A stretch of 64,000 nucleotides of DNA, from NCBI GenBank assembly GCA_047967505.1, contig CM106538.1; one strand, given 5' to 3'. A program made the position numbers and the translations under genes. The stretch comes from Dipteris shenzhenensis. Lineage: Eukaryota > Polypodiophyta > Polypodiopsida > Gleicheniales. The notes below the pieces were generated by a model. That model did not search any database. It was not told where the DNA came from and saw only the letters and a program-made list of their open reading frames with translations. Position 1 is the stretch's first letter. Each line of letters begins with the position of its first letter. Shown here one piece after another: positions 32,955 to 44,466 of the stretch.

Positions 32955-35900
32955 TCATGCGACACCCATCAATACTCTATAATGTGCAAACCGCTCTGAG
33001 AAAAGACTCTTTGTAAGAAGATCTGTAGGGTTCTCATCTATGTGAACCTTGACAAGATGGGTGCGCTTGTCCTCAATCACCTCTCTGATGAAGTGATACT
33101 TCACATCAATATGCTTTGTCTTCGCATGGAAGACAAGATTCTGTGCCAACTAGATGGCACTCTGACCATCACAGTGCAAAATTGGACCTCTCCTGCAATG
33201 CTCAAGTCTCCCACTAGACGAGTAAGCCATATAGCTTCCTTGCATGCCTCAGTGGGCTACAACATACTCTGCCTCAATGGTAGACAAAGACATACATGGC
33301 TGCAAACGAGAGACCCATGAAATTGCACCTCCAGTGAATGAGAAAACATATCCTATAGTAGACCTCTTGATGTCTACATTCCCTACAAAATCAGCATCTT
33401 CATATCCAACAACAGATGTGTCCTTCCTCCCAAAGAAAATGCACATGTTCTTTGTACCATTCAATTATCTCATGATACCTTTCATTGCCTCCCAATGCTT
33501 CTTACCAAGATTTGCCATATACCTACTAACAGCTCCCACTGCAAAAGCAATATGTGGACGTGTAGCAACTGTGGCATACATCAAGCTTCCTACTGTGGAT
33601 GCATAAGGTATCTTTGCCATTTCAGCCTGCTCCTCATTTGAGTTAGGGCTCCTCATCTGCCATTTCATCCCACTCCTCGTCTACCATTTCAGCCCGCTCC
33701 TCATCTGACTTAGGGCTATCCGCTTGGCTGAGTTTCACATATGGAGGCAACGGGGTACTTATGACTTCCCCCTCTCCATATTGAAATGCTCAAGTACTTT
33801 GCTAATGTACTCTTTCTATGACAAATGAAGGAGTTTCTTGTTCCTATTCTGAACAATCCTCACGCCAAGTATGTGACTGGCATCACCCAAATCCTTCATG
33901 TCAAAGGTCTCATGCAACCTTTTCTTCAAGGCATCCACATCCAAAGTAGATTTCCCAGCAATAAGCATGTCATCAACATATAAAATCAAAATAAGAAGGC
34001 TTCCATCTGATGCCTTCTTATAAGAAAACAATACAATGTCTATGCTCAATAGATAACACGATCTCGTATGCAAGAGAGAAAACCAGATAGTATGGAGAAT
34101 CAAAATTTTGATTACTGTAGAACTGATACAATAGATGGCGCTGCCTCCCAACCATGTGCTACTGTGAAAGAAGCTTCGATGGCAAGCTGGAAATAGTATA
34201 GGTGGATGCTAAGGAATTAGGGTGGTTGTAGCCAGTGATGAAATGGGCTTCACGGGCTTGCTCTTATATAGCCACCAGTCATAGTCAGTTGGGCTCATTT
34301 GGGTGACTGACCCAGTCCGCCCAAAACGGTTGACTGGGGGTTGGTCCCGAAATAGGCCACCGACCACACGATAGAATCAGTGTGCAAAATAGAGCAACTA
34401 ACCTACGGTCGCCGTTCGGCCCACAGCCATCCGAGATCATCTGGGACTCGAAACAAGCCCTGCAACCCGAGAAGGGGCTACCTTGGGAAATGCTCCATCT
34501 ACCCTCAATGTGGTGAATCATGGGATGCCTTCCCGCACCTGCATGTAGCCTAGTTGGCAATGTGCCAACTCCGTCCAGCCATCAGGCCACACATGGCTCC
34601 CATCTGGTGTCCAAACCAGGACCTACCAGATAACTGAGCTACTCAAATGCCTTCTCCTCATATCGGGGGCTTACAAGTAGAGTTAGCTGGCTCCCGCATA
34701 GTTACATGAGAGTGGAGCATTGATATCTAACACTTCTTCATGTAGAGGCAATGATCTGTCTCACTTTGTGTGTGTACCCTTGGGATCACATAAATGCATC
34801 AAACTTATGGTACCACTCCCTAGGAGCCTGCTTCAGCCCATAAATACTTTTTTGAAGCTTGCATACCATCCGTTCTTTGTCCTGCACAACAAACCCCTCT
34901 AGCCCTACTACATATAGATGTCCTCATGAAGATCTCCATGTAGAAAATCCGTTTTTACATACATTTGGACAAGCACCATGTCCTCTCTGGCAACTAATGC
35001 AAGCACTGTATGAAGAGTAATCATCTTCACCACTGGGGAAAAGATCTTGTCAAAGTCAATACCCTTCTCCTGCTTAAACCTGGCTACCAACCTTGCAATG
35101 CATCTGCTGGAGACATCTTCAGCTTGTAAACCCATTTGCATGGCAATGCATGCTTCCCTTTGGGCAAATAAACTAAATCCCAAGTAGCATTCTTCATCAA
35201 AGAATCCATCTCTGACTGCATAGCCTTCTTCCACTTATGCTTGTCATCCCTAGACATAGCATCCTCAAAGCATGAAGGCTCACCACAATCTGTCAACATG
35301 ACATAATCTAGAGACGAGGCATATCTCTGTGGAGGTCATGAGACTCTAGTGGAACGTCTCAACACTTGCTCACCATGAGCATCTTGCTGTCCCAACTAAT
35401 TTTCCTGCATAACCTGAGGTTGTCCACCTAGATGTGGCTCTCCCACCTCACAATCTTCCATGGCCTACATCATGTGGAATAGGATGTGCATGCCTCCCAT
35501 ATGGTGGTTGTCCATCCTCCTGAAACACCACTCTATGTATCTCAATGGTCTTCTCTGGCTTCTTGTGCATCTTGTCCTCATTAAAGATAATATAATGGTT
35601 GCATACTATCTTCCTGGCCTCTGGATCCCACAATCGGTATCCCATCTCACTTGAATCACCATATCCAAGAAAAATGCACTTCCTTGACTTTGGATCAAGC
35701 TTGCTGCATTTTTCCTTAGGGACATGAACATAAGCTTTATAGCCAAATACACAAAGATGCCCATAAGATGGTGGCTTGCCTGACCAAACCTCTTTTGGCA
35801 CTTTCCCATCTACCTTGCTAGGTGATCTATTGATAAGATGTACTGTTGTCTTGATAGACTCAGCCCAAAAGCCATGAGGTAGACCGGCATTAGAAAGCAT

Positions 35901-37767
35901 GCTTATATTCCTTTCTTGAATAGTTCTATTCATCTTCTCAGCAACCCCATTCTAAGAAGGATTCTCAGGAGTAATCAACTACTGCTTGATGCCACGTAGC
36001 TCACAAAAATTCCTTAATGCATGAGATGTATACTCTCCTCCATTATCAATGCTCAAGCATTTGAGCTTCTTGCCCAATTGATTTTCAGCAAATGCTAAGA
36101 ACTTTTGAAATGCATCAAAGACATCACTCCTCTTCCGAAGAGGATAAACCCACACTTTCCATGTAGCATCATCAATGAAAGTAGCAAAGTAAGAAGCACC
36201 ACCCAATGAGACATTAGGCATAGGTCCACACACATCACTGTGAACCAACTCTAATGGTTCAAGCCTCTTCTTGCCGAAAGATTTTTTATATGAAGACCGT
36301 GTTTGCTTCCCATACATGCAATGCTCACACATGCTAAAATCTAAAAAATTAAACCTGAGAACATACTGCAAACCAGAAAGTATCTTCATTCTTGTCATGC
36401 TCATGTGTCCCAAAGTCGATGATGCCACAAAGAGATGGATGGTTACTCGGTCACATTCATTATATTATCTCTTATGCCTGACACATGCATTGAGTACAAC
36501 GTTCCATGCTTGGAACCTCTAGCAATCACAAGTGACCCTTTGCTAATTTTCCATGTATTGTTGCCAAAAAATACATGATAGCCATCATCATCAAGCTATC
36601 TCGTACTTATCAAGCTCTTTTTTAGATTTGGAACATGCCTAACATTCTTGAGTACAAATGTAGAACCATTAGGAAGAGACAAATGGATATCTCCCACCCT
36701 AACAATGTCACATTGATAATCATTTCCAAGTCTCACGGTTCCTTTCTTTTTTGCATCATAAATGGTAAACCACTCCCTATGTGGAGTGACATGAAAAGAT
36801 GCTCCTGAGTCTAGTATCCAATTCTGTGACAATGCATCATCACTAGTCATAAGAAAAGCATGCTCAAAGATAGAGGCATAAAGAATGTCACCCTCATCAC
36901 TATTGTTGCTTATGGAATTCACTTCCTCTATATTGACCGTGGATTTCTCTTCCTTCTTGGGCTGCACATTAGCTTTGCCTTTTCCTCTATTGTTCTTCCA
37001 TTTGTAGCAATCCTTTTTGAAATGGCCTTTCTTCCCACAATAGAAGCGTTCTAAATCCTTTTTGGCATGGGATTTTCCTCTAGATTTGCTTCTAGGCTTG
37101 CTTGTATTTCTATCCCGGTAATTTCCCTTGGAATATGACCTCCCTCTCACATTGAGAGCACTTGAACTTTTAGTTCCAACATTGTTCTTTCTATTTACCT
37201 CCTTAGTGAGAATTCTACTCTCAACATCACTGCTTGTCAGGCCTCCTGCATGGGCCGAATTGCTTATAGCAGTCCTAAAAATGTCCTAACTTTCAAGAAG
37301 GGTGACCATAAGAACATTGCCTTAACTGAGCCATCAAAGGCAATTTTTTGAGCTGATAGTTGACTGAAAATTGTGTTAAAGTCATTTAAATGGCTAGACA
37401 TTGAAGTCCCTTCTTCCATGCAAAGATCTATGAGTTTCTTCAGCCAATACACTTGACAAATGGCACTTTACTTCTCATAAAGATCATGCAACTTTGTCCA
37501 CACACCATAGGCACCACCTGTAGTATCTTTCACATTGAAATACACCGATTTTGAAAGTGTAAGCATGTGCGTGGAGCATGCAAGCTCATCCAATTCCTTC
37601 CACTCTTCATCATGCTCCTAGTCCTCTGGCTTTCTGCCTTTGCATTTTATAGGCTTTACTTGCTTCTTTTGCACCAGAACATTGTAGATTTGCTCCTTCC
37701 AATAGGAGAAGTTTGTGCCATCCAACTTCTCAATGTCAAACAATGCATTCTCTGAAGCCAAAGCCAT
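32955..37767 (-). pseudogene. Copia gag-pol of element B, broken and interrupted
   Basis: From the Met at 37767 (same start context as in A), Gag is cut by stops near 37620 and 37470. It continues with VYWLKKLIDLCMEEGTSMSS, zinc knuckle YCGKKGHFKKDC (the first Cys motif reads FYC after Arg), protease ILDSGASFHVTPHREWF and VRHVPNLKKSLIS. Integrase has FATFIDDATWKVWVYPL. RT is split by the solo LTR at 34019-34732 just before the YVDDMLIAGKS block. RNase H ends VLMGVA plus stop at 32955. Near 33625-33715 a short phrase (gccatttcagcc.gctcctcatctg) is repeated three times, an insertion of about 60 bp relative to A. Non-functional. Confidence 0.9.
34019..34732 (-). repeat. Solo LTR inserted in the RT region of element B
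   Basis: A 714 bp copy of the 10089-10824 LTR family, ends tataagaaaac (altered TGTTAGAAAAC) and TCTAACA. The exact duplication CTTCT lies on both sides (34014-34018 and 34733-34737), and outside it the RT sequence of B resumes as in A (gatgccttct and tgtagaggcaatg). Minus orientation, with the TATA-like tatataag complement at about 34262-34271. It shows that a full element inserted into B and then recombined down to one LTR. Confidence 0.92.
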
Positions 37768-39106
37768 CACAATGGATGACAGAACAACTAGGATACACTA
37801 CACCAATGTACCAAACTCAAGCCCAAAAAATATCAATAGCAATGATGAGCCACACTGTCACTGTCACAAATACATGTTCTGCTATAAGTGACCTTAGGGC
37901 TTCCCAAAACTAGCCAATAGCTTTTGCACAGTAGCTCCGATGTAAAAAGTGTAAGCAGAAGAAATGTAGCTTGTACAAAAATCTACAACTTCTCGGTTTA
38001 CATCAAGTCCAAAACCCTTATAGATTTCCTTATATCTATTGTTGGAAACCACCACCTACAAACTTTTACTACTGTAATAATAGTCTGCAACAGTTTTGGC
38101 TTGTTTTGAACTGTCAATATCTTCCCAACCGTAACTCAATTGCCTTTGCTATAAACACCAAAGTTGTAGAGACAACCAATAAATCTACAAACTTCTAGTT
38201 TACTGTAGGTCCAAATTCATTATGGATTTTTTGATATTCACTACTGAAAGCAGCCCCCTGCTCACTTTTTCTAGCTGCTATCATAAACTGTCAAAACTGT
38301 AAATCATGGGCATACCAGGCATCATAACTGTTTCTCCAAATCTTGAATTGAAACGCTTTCGAAAACAAGATTGTAGATTGTCCAAAAAACAAAAACTTCT
38401 TAGTTCAACTCAGAAGACAAATCCTCATGGATTCTTTGATATTCACTTCTGAAAACAGCCACCTGCTCACTTTTTACTATTGTCACAAGACTACAAACTG
38501 CCAATCACCAACTTTTCCTCAAGCATTTGAGGCATAAACTCCAATGAAATAGCCCAACAATTCTAAAAATTATTGTCCAAAAAATTCCCTTGGTGGGAAG
38601 AGTATTGCATTAAAAAATAATCCCTTCCTAGGATACAAGACAACTTGCTCACTTTCTCAACCAAACAAAGGCTCAAAATGCATCAATTGTAAGCAATCAC
38701 TCTTAGCCAACCTTTGGCTTGATATGAATCAACTTGAAGGCATAAACCCAACTGAAATCTGAATGTACCAGCCGCCTTTGATCAACTGGAGTCCGCCACA
38801 AGCAAAAAACGTTTTTGCTATCGGGCCTCAAAAAAGCAACTTCTAGTGGCTGGAATTGCAAGGCAACAGGTCGTTTTTACCACATAGATGTATAATATTC
38901 CTTCTCCTCCACTCAAAGAAGGCAATAGACTATTGGAATAGTCGAGGCAACCTGATATATAAGGCTGAAATAGTAAAAACGAGCTAGTATATGTCAAAAT
39001 ACAGCTCCCAGGGGTAGCCCAGTAGGAGACTCTACGCAGTAAGTTTGAGCTCTTGGCATAGCAACAATGCAATGCTACAATCTCCTTATTGGCTTCGTTC
39101 AACCAA
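37768..39106 (-). other. Untranslated leader of element B
   Basis: Non-coding leader of about 1.34 kb, aligned with 8278-9355 of A for most of its length. The part nearest the primer-binding site (39030-39106) aligns with 20527-20604. Confidence 0.75.
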
Positions 39107-39118
39107 GCTCTGATACCA
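39107..39118 (-). other. Primer-binding site of element B
   Basis: gctctgatacca on the plus strand is the complement of TGGTATCAGAGC, a full match to the initiator tRNA-Met primer site, two bases from the 5' LTR. Confidence 0.9.
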
Positions 39119-39120
39119 AT

Positions 39121-39270
39121 TGATGGAGAGGAGGTCTTATCAAAGAGCAACAAAGAAAGGAAAAACACCAAAAAATGGTGGGTGCTAACCCACCCAGATC
39201 AAGATAAGCTCTTATTATGTATGTATGGTACAAAGGGGTATAGACTGGGCCATTGGCCTTTACCCCAACA
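39121..39270 (-). repeat. 5' LTR of element B (150 bp)
   Basis: Partner of 32751-32900. The flanking GTCTT on the outer side equals the five bases left of 32751. Confidence 0.92.
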
Positions 39271-39275
39271 GTCTT

Positions 39276-39850
39276 CCTAAGGCTACACGTGAATAGTAGA
39301 GTCGTGAGGGGTCCTGACAAGGGTCCTATGTAAAAGATTCTTAAGATTAAATGCTTTGCAAGAACATAATCAATTGCAAGTAAACATTTTGTAGGGGAAA
39401 AACATCGTGTGCCAACCCAAATGCTCGATGCATGCTTATTTTTCTCCACCACTATTGGTAGAGTGTGGATTGGCTAACACCTCTACATCTAATCAGGATC
39501 TAGTGGTAGGCACACCACTAAGGATTAGACTCAAACATGGTGTGCCAAACTTTGAGCTTACTACTGCACCTATTGAGCTCTAAAAAATAAACCAAAATTT
39601 TTTAGGCATCCATTAACATTTGCAATTGGACTAGACGTAAACAAAAACAATGCATCATGCACAACCCTTTGTGTCTATACTAAATTTTACAAAGTAAACC
39701 ATCTAGGACACATTGCAACATGAGGGAGCTACTCATTCCATTTGGCAATATATGCCCTAATGCACGAATTCAAGAAAGCTTGTCTCATTGCGAACAACTA
39801 CAATGTGAAAACAACCCCTACCAAGCTGAGATGGGTAATAGTTCAAGGAT
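39276..39850. other. No gene; flanking DNA between elements B and C
   Basis: No coding sequence, repeat or RNA gene is recognisable in the 0.6 kb between the two insertions. A phrase with gtgtgccaa occurs twice (about 39407 and 39540). Confidence 0.4.
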
Positions 39851-39855
39851 CAGGC

Positions 39856-40153
39856 TGTAAAGAATAAGGGAGAGAGATAGGAGACTCAAGTTCAACTTTC
39901 TTCACAACACTCAAAAGAGAGAGGACACAAGGTTGGAGGGTGAAGCCTTTCTTCACTTTTGCACACAACAACAATACAATAGAAGAGGGAAATACCCTAT
40001 ATGTCGAAACCTAGAATACGTGGTTCATATGTGAACCCAAACCAAAAACATACGTGGTAGTCTAACTACACCACGAGTACAACTAACATAGGCGGTGACA
40101 TAAATGATAGTCATCCAGGAGATATATCGGGGGTAGAGCTTGATATCTCAACA
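39856..40153 (-). repeat. 3' LTR of element C (298 bp)
   Basis: On the element strand it runs TGTTGAGATATCAAGC to CTTATTCTTTACA. Same as the 5' LTR except for the 13 bp block. The last 13 codons and stop of the pol frame lie inside this LTR. Confidence 0.95.
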
Positions 40154-43038
40154 CTCCCCCTCAAGCTCAAATCCATCTCACGTACACCAAGCAAGCTCCT
40201 AAATCTGCGAAGCTTCTCGGTACCCAATGCCTTCGTAAAAATATCAGCCACCTGCTCCTCAGTGCTGACATAGACAAGATCAATCTCACCAGCTAGAACC
40301 TTTTCTCTCACAAAGTGATAATGCACCTCAATGTGCTTCGTTCTAGCATGATAAACTGGGTTATTAGCAAGCATGATGCTGCTAATGTTGTCACAATGAA
40401 TGACAACTGTTGCATGAACTGACTGTCCCATATCTGCAAGTAGCTTCCGTAACCAAGCTACCTCACATGCAGCCATTGCTGCACCCCTGTACTCAGCCTC
40501 TGTGCTCGACAAGGCAACTGTTGGCTGCTTCTTGCTGCTCCAACAGATGGCAGCACTCCCAAGAGAAAACATAAAACCACTAGTAGATCTCCTGTCTGAG
40601 ACACTACCAGCCCAGTCAGCATCTGTGTATCCATGTACCTGTAATGCACACCCAGCTTCATAAAACAGTCCATAATGCAATGTGGACTTCACATACCGCA
40701 GTATGCGTCTAGCCGCATCCAAATGTGGCTTCCTCGGTGCCTGCATAAACTGACTCACCAGCCCCACAGCATAGCTCAAATCTGGTCTGGTTATAGTCAT
40801 GTAAATCAAGCTACCTACTATGCGCCTGTACATAGTAATATCTTCAAGAAGCTCACCTGTCTCTGCATTGAGCTTCACATTCTGCTCCAATGGAACAGAA
40901 ATAGGCTTACAGCCTGTCATCCCATATTTGGACAGCATGTCCAAACCGTATTGCCTTTGCAACAGCCATATCCCACTCGGGGATCTAATAACCTCAATGC
41001 CCAAGAAGTAACGCAGCTCTCCCAAATCCTTCATCTCAAATTTCTGCTTCAACAGCAGCTTCACTTCATTAATGTCTGCATCACTATCACCTGTAATAAT
41101 CAAGTCATCAACATAGATGACTACAAGCACAATCCCTCTGTTTGTCCTTTTCACATAAAGTGAAAAATCTGAATTGGAAATCTGAAATCCAATAGTGACA
41201 AGATATTGCCCTATCTTGTCTAACCATGTCCTCGGCGCCTGTTTTAAGCCATACAAGGCTTTGCGCAACCTGCATACAAAATCGGGGTGTGAATTATCCT
41301 CATAACCTTCTGGCTGCATCATATAAACCTCTTCTTGCAAATCACCATGCAAGAAGGCATTTTTCACATCCATCTGATGCAAAGACCATCCCTTTGCAGC
41401 AGCCATAGCAATTACTGCTCTCACGGTTGCCATCCTTACAACTGGGCTGAAAGTTTCCTCATAGTCAATTCCATATGTCTGTGCAAAACCTTTGGCAACC
41501 AATCTTGCCTTGTACCTGCTAACAGACCCATCAGCATTGTGCTTTACTTTGTAAACCCACTTGCAGCCAATAGCCTTCTTATCATGAGGCAAAGGCATCA
41601 AATCCCAAGTGTGGTTTGCATCCAAGGCAGCCATCTCTTCATCCATAGCTGCTTCCCAATTTTTATGCCCTGTTGCATCCTCAAAGCATGTGGGCTCTGG
41701 CTCCTCTAGAACCTTGACCATATAAGCATAGTGATGTGCTGTATACCCATCATATCTCAGCCTGTCAACTGGATACTTAATACGAGTGGACCTCCGTACA
41801 ACTGGATCAGTTGCAGGAGTCTTTAAATCATGCCTGCTTTTCCTTGCACCAGGTGTAACAACAAAAGGAATCCCAAGTTCCTCATCAAGGCTCATTTCAG
41901 AGCCACTTGACTCTCCATCAACATGAGAGCTACTAGCAGACACATCAAACACTAGAGCATGGTCCACTTTTTCTTTTCCCTTATGTGATACCTGCACAAC
42001 ACTATCAGGACTGCCATGTGACGATTCACTAGATCTCAATCTCCCTGTCCATGCATTAGATCCACTAGTAGAGGACTCTCTGGGTCCACTCAAGGCTTGA
42101 GATTGCTGCTCTGCATTTATTGCAGCATTCCCATTTCCTGCATCTGCATCTCCTACCATAACAGTTGGTGCATACCAGCTGCTCATTTCATCAAAAACAA
42201 CATCTCTGCTCACTTGCATTTTGCGGGTGGAAGGGTTATAACAGCGATACCCTTTCTGGTGCTGAGCATATCCTGTAAAGATGCATTTTTCTGCCTTTGG
42301 ATCCAGCTTTGTTCTCTTCTCATCAGGAACATGAACATAAGCTATGCAACCAAATACCTTCAAGTGAGAAATATCTGGTTTTTGGCCTGTATACATTTCT
42401 TCAGGCGTCATGCCATGGACAGCTGCAGTGGGGGTTCTGTTCATAATATAAACAGCAGTTGCTACTGCTTCAGCCCAAAAATAATCAGGCATGTTTTTCT
42501 CATTTAGGATCGCCCGTCCTACTTCTACAATATGCCTGTTCTTCCTTTCTGCAACCCCATTCTGCTGAGGGGTAGACCTGCATGAGTACTTCCTTTGAAT
42601 TCCCTGTTCTTTCAGATATTCACAAAATTCTTCTGAAAAGTACTCTCCCCCTCCATCAGATCTTAGCACTTTAATATGCACACCTTTCTCTTTTTCAACC
42701 ATGGCCTTAAAAGCCTTGAAATGGCTGAACACTTCACTTTTGTGCTTCATAAAATAAATCCACACCTTCCTAGTATAGTCATCAATAAACGTCACATAAT
42801 AATGGCATCCACCAATAGTAGCAGCTTTGGTTGTCCAAACATCTGAATGGATCACTTCCAAAGGTCTTCTGCTCACCTTAGCATTTTTGGGAAATGCATG
42901 TCTGGCCTGCTTACCCATTTGGCATGCTTCACATACCTTTTGCATTCCCTCAACTCTGAATTTAGGCAAACCTGCAACAATGTTTTTCGTTTGCATAGAT
43001 TTCAGCCTTTGTATATTCACATGCCCAATGCGCTTGTG
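40111..43038 (-). CDS. Element C integrase, reverse transcriptase, RNase H
   Basis: In frame with Gag after the single TGA, open for about 975 codons. The integrase zinc-binding region is HKRIGHVNIQRL with CEACQMGKQARHAF. The integrase core has HSDVW, YVTFIDDYTRKVWIYF, RSDGGGEYFS and STPQQNGVAERKNR, giving the D, D and E catalytic residues. A Ser-rich linker ends VVRRSTRIKYP. RT follows with CKWVYKVKHNADGSVSRYKA, MDVKNAFLHGDLQEEVYM, GLKQAPRTWLDK and the active site VVIYVDDLIITG. RNase H has YTDADWAG, ALSSTEAEYRG, IHCDN and ARTKHIEVHYHFVRE. The frame ends at 40111, 43 bases inside the 3' LTR. All catalytic motifs are present, so only the upstream stop keeps the polyprotein from being complete. 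Translation of this part would need readthrough or a new start (first Met near 43020). Confidence 0.92.
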   Translation of the reverse strand, partial: HKRIGHVNIQRLKSMQTKNIVAGLPKFRVEGMQKVCEACQMGKQARHAFPKNAKVSRRPLEVIHSDVWTTKAATIGGCHYYVTFIDDYTRKVWIYFMKHKSEVFSHFKAFKAMVEKEKGVHIKVLRSDGGGEYFSEEFCEYLKEQGIQRKYSCRSTPQQNGVAERKNRHIVEVGRAILNEKNMPDYFWAEAVATAVYIMNRTPTAAVHGMTPEEMYTGQKPDISHLKVFGCIAYVHVPDEKRTKLDPKAEKCIFTGYAQHQKGYRCYNPSTRKMQVSRDVVFDEMSSWYAPTVMVGDADAGNGNAAINAEQQSQALSGPRESSTSGSNAWTGRLRSSESSHGSPDSVVQVSHKGKEKVDHALVFDVSASSSHVDGESSGSEMSLDEELGIPFVVTPGARKSRHDLKTPATDPVVRRSTRIKYPVDRLRYDGYTAHHYAYMVKVLEEPEPTCFEDATGHKNWEAAMDEEMAALDANHTWDLMPLPHDKKAIGCKWVYKVKHNADGSVSRYKARLVAKGFAQTYGIDYEETFSPVVRMATVRAVIAMAAAKGWSLHQMDVKNAFLHGDLQEEVYMMQPEGYEDNSHPDFVCRLRKALYGLKQAPRTWLDKIGQYLVTIGFQISNSDFSLYVKRTNRGIVLVVIYVDDLIITGDSDADINEVKLLLKQKFEMKDLGELRYFLGIEVIRSPSGIWLLQRQYGLDMLSKYGMTGCKPISVPLEQNVKLNAETGELLEDITMYRRIVGSLIYMTITRPDLSYAVGLVSQFMQAPRKPHLDAARRILRYVKSTLHYGLFYEAGCALQVHGYTDADWAGSVSDRRSTSGFMFSLGSAAICWSSKKQPTVALSSTEAEYRGAAMAACEVAWLRKLLADMGQSVHATVVIHCDNISSIMLANNPVYHARTKHIEVHYHFVREKVLAGEIDLVYVSTEEQVADIFTKALGTEKLRRFRSLLGVREMDLSLRGSVEISSSTPDISPG
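40154..40172 (-). other. Purine tract of element C
   Basis: On the element strand the bases just before the 3' LTR read tttgagcttgagggggag, the purine-rich primer for plus-strand DNA synthesis. Confidence 0.75.
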
Positions 43039-44466
43039 TCATATCTCAATATCTGCAATGACACCTCTCCCATGCGCAAACATAGCAGCTTTCACCTCAG
43101 GCATATCAACATCCAAGGTGAACATTCTGCCATTTTTGTTGCCTTTCGCAACCAAGCGGCACTTATTTTTCAAGTCCTCAATGAAGCATCCATCAGGATT
43201 AAATCTAACCTCCAGACCTTGCTCAACCATCTGGCCAACTGAAACCAGGTTCTTAGTGATTTTTGGAACATGAAGTACATCTGCCAAGTACTTCGTTTTG
43301 CCATCCTGCATAGCCAATGGCACTTTACCAACTTGCGTAATTGGGTGCGCAGTATCATCACCTGTTTCAACATAACCTGGCTTATCCAAATTTCTAACAT
43401 CATGAAACCACTCACCATGACTGGTCATGTGGTTAGAGGCACCTGAATCAACATACCAAACATCATTGCAAGCTGCAGCATCTCCTGACATGGAGTTAAC
43501 CATATGCTGCATCACAAAAAGGTGCTCATTTCTGTCGTCACCATGCCCACTTGATGATGCGTAGTTGCTTTGCTGCAACTTCCCACTTTTGATGTCATTT
43601 TGTTTTTTATAGCATGTATTCTCCTTGTGTCCAGGCTTTCCACAATAATAGCATTCTGTGCTGCTATTTACTTGTTGGTTCCTTTGCCATGAACCACGGC
43701 CTCTTTGGCTCCCCCTGCCTCTAGAACTACCACGTCCTCCTCCATAGGACTGGTTTTCCTGTTGCTGCTGTTGATTCTGATTTCCTGCACGGCCACCAAA
43801 ACGGCCTCTTCCTCTACCCCTGCCTCTACCTGTATTCGAGTAGAAAGCAGTCTCTTGAGAAGTTGAGGTGGCTGAACCACCATTCCTTTGCTCTTCACTT
43901 AGCAAGAGAGCAATAAGTTCCTGAAAATCAGGAAATGTTTCACGGACTCCAATGGATGTCCGAAACTGTGCATAATCTTTCCCAAGACCATTCAAGGTCA
44001 CGGACACTAAGTCCTCATCATCAACAGGTGCTCCAATGGAGGCAAGAGAATCTGCAAGGCCTTTCACCTTCAAGGAATACTCATTTATATTCAGATTTTT
44101 CCTTTGCACATTGTGTAACTCCTGCTTTAGCTGCATCTTTCGTGCTTTGGTATTTGTGCTATACAGCTTCACCAATGTATCCCATGCCTCCTTAGGCGTC
44201 TCTACATCCTGTATATGCACAATCATAGAATCTGAAATGCTAACAGACAGCCAATACAGGCATTTTCTGGCTTTTTCATGCCATTCTTTAAAGGCCTTCA
44301 ATTCAGCAGGAGTGGGAGCAGTACCCAAAACTGGTTCTGCAGTTTCACCACTGATGTAATCCCAAACTCCCTTTCCCATAAGGAAATTTGTCATCCTGAA
44401 CTTCCATGCTTGGAAGTTGTTCTTGTCAAGCTTCTCACTGACAATGGTAGACAGATTCTCGGACAT
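43039..44466 (-). CDS. Element C Gag-protease part of the polyprotein
   Basis: Open from Met at 44466 (MSENLST; an upstream in-frame Met at 44493 lies in poorer context) for 475 codons. Domains in order: an N-terminal Gag region of the DUF4219/UBN2 type (AWKFRMTNFLMGKG, ISDSMIVHIQDVETPKEAW, KARKMQLKQELHNVQ, FQELIALLLSEEQR), then an Arg-Gly-rich nucleic-acid-binding stretch (GRGRGRGRFGGR). The zinc knuckle CYYCGKPGHKENTC follows, then the aspartic protease core WYVDSGASNHMTSHGEWF, VLHVPKITKNLVSVG and part of the GAG-pre-integrase region. It ends at TGA (43039-43041), where relatives have Trp of the LWHxRLGH motif. Pol resumes in the same frame directly after. Gag assembles virus-like particles in the cytoplasm and protease processes the polyprotein. 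Confidence 0.92.
   Translation of the reverse strand: MSENLSTIVSEKLDKNNFQAWKFRMTNFLMGKGVWDYISGETAEPVLGTAPTPAELKAFKEWHEKARKCLYWLSVSISDSMIVHIQDVETPKEAWDTLVKLYSTNTKARKMQLKQELHNVQRKNLNINEYSLKVKGLADSLASIGAPVDDEDLVSVTLNGLGKDYAQFRTSIGVRETFPDFQELIALLLSEEQRNGGSATSTSQETAFYSNTGRGRGRGRGRFGGRAGNQNQQQQQENQSYGGGRGSSRGRGSQRGRGSWQRNQQVNSSTECYYCGKPGHKENTCYKKQNDIKSGKLQQSNYASSSGHGDDRNEHLFVMQHMVNSMSGDAAACNDVWYVDSGASNHMTSHGEWFHDVRNLDKPGYVETGDDTAHPITQVGKVPLAMQDGKTKYLADVLHVPKITKNLVSVGQMVEQGLEVRFNPDGCFIEDLKNKCRLVAKGNKNGRMFTLDVDMPEVKAAMFAHGRGVIADIEI

Larger units (their letters stand above)
32751..39270 (-). mobile_element. Copia element B, full length, with a nested solo LTR
   Basis: A complete minus-strand insertion: 3' LTR 32751-32900, 5' LTR 39121-39270, primer-binding site 39107-39118, target-site duplication GTCTT at 32746-32750 and 39271-39275. 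Total 6,520 bp, of which 719 bp are a solo LTR plus its duplication (34019-34737), leaving about 5.8 kb. Same family as A, which supplies a good reference for its gag-pol. Numerous stops and shifts make it non-autonomous. Confidence 0.93.

Noticed and set aside
40675-42507. Plus-strand frames of 124-162 codons opposite element C pol
   Set aside because: They are antisense shadows of the conserved pol frame and have no domain of their own.
43039-43041. TGA as selenocysteine codon in element C
   Set aside because: Land plants lack the selenocysteine machinery, and the homologous codon in A, B, D and E is Trp.
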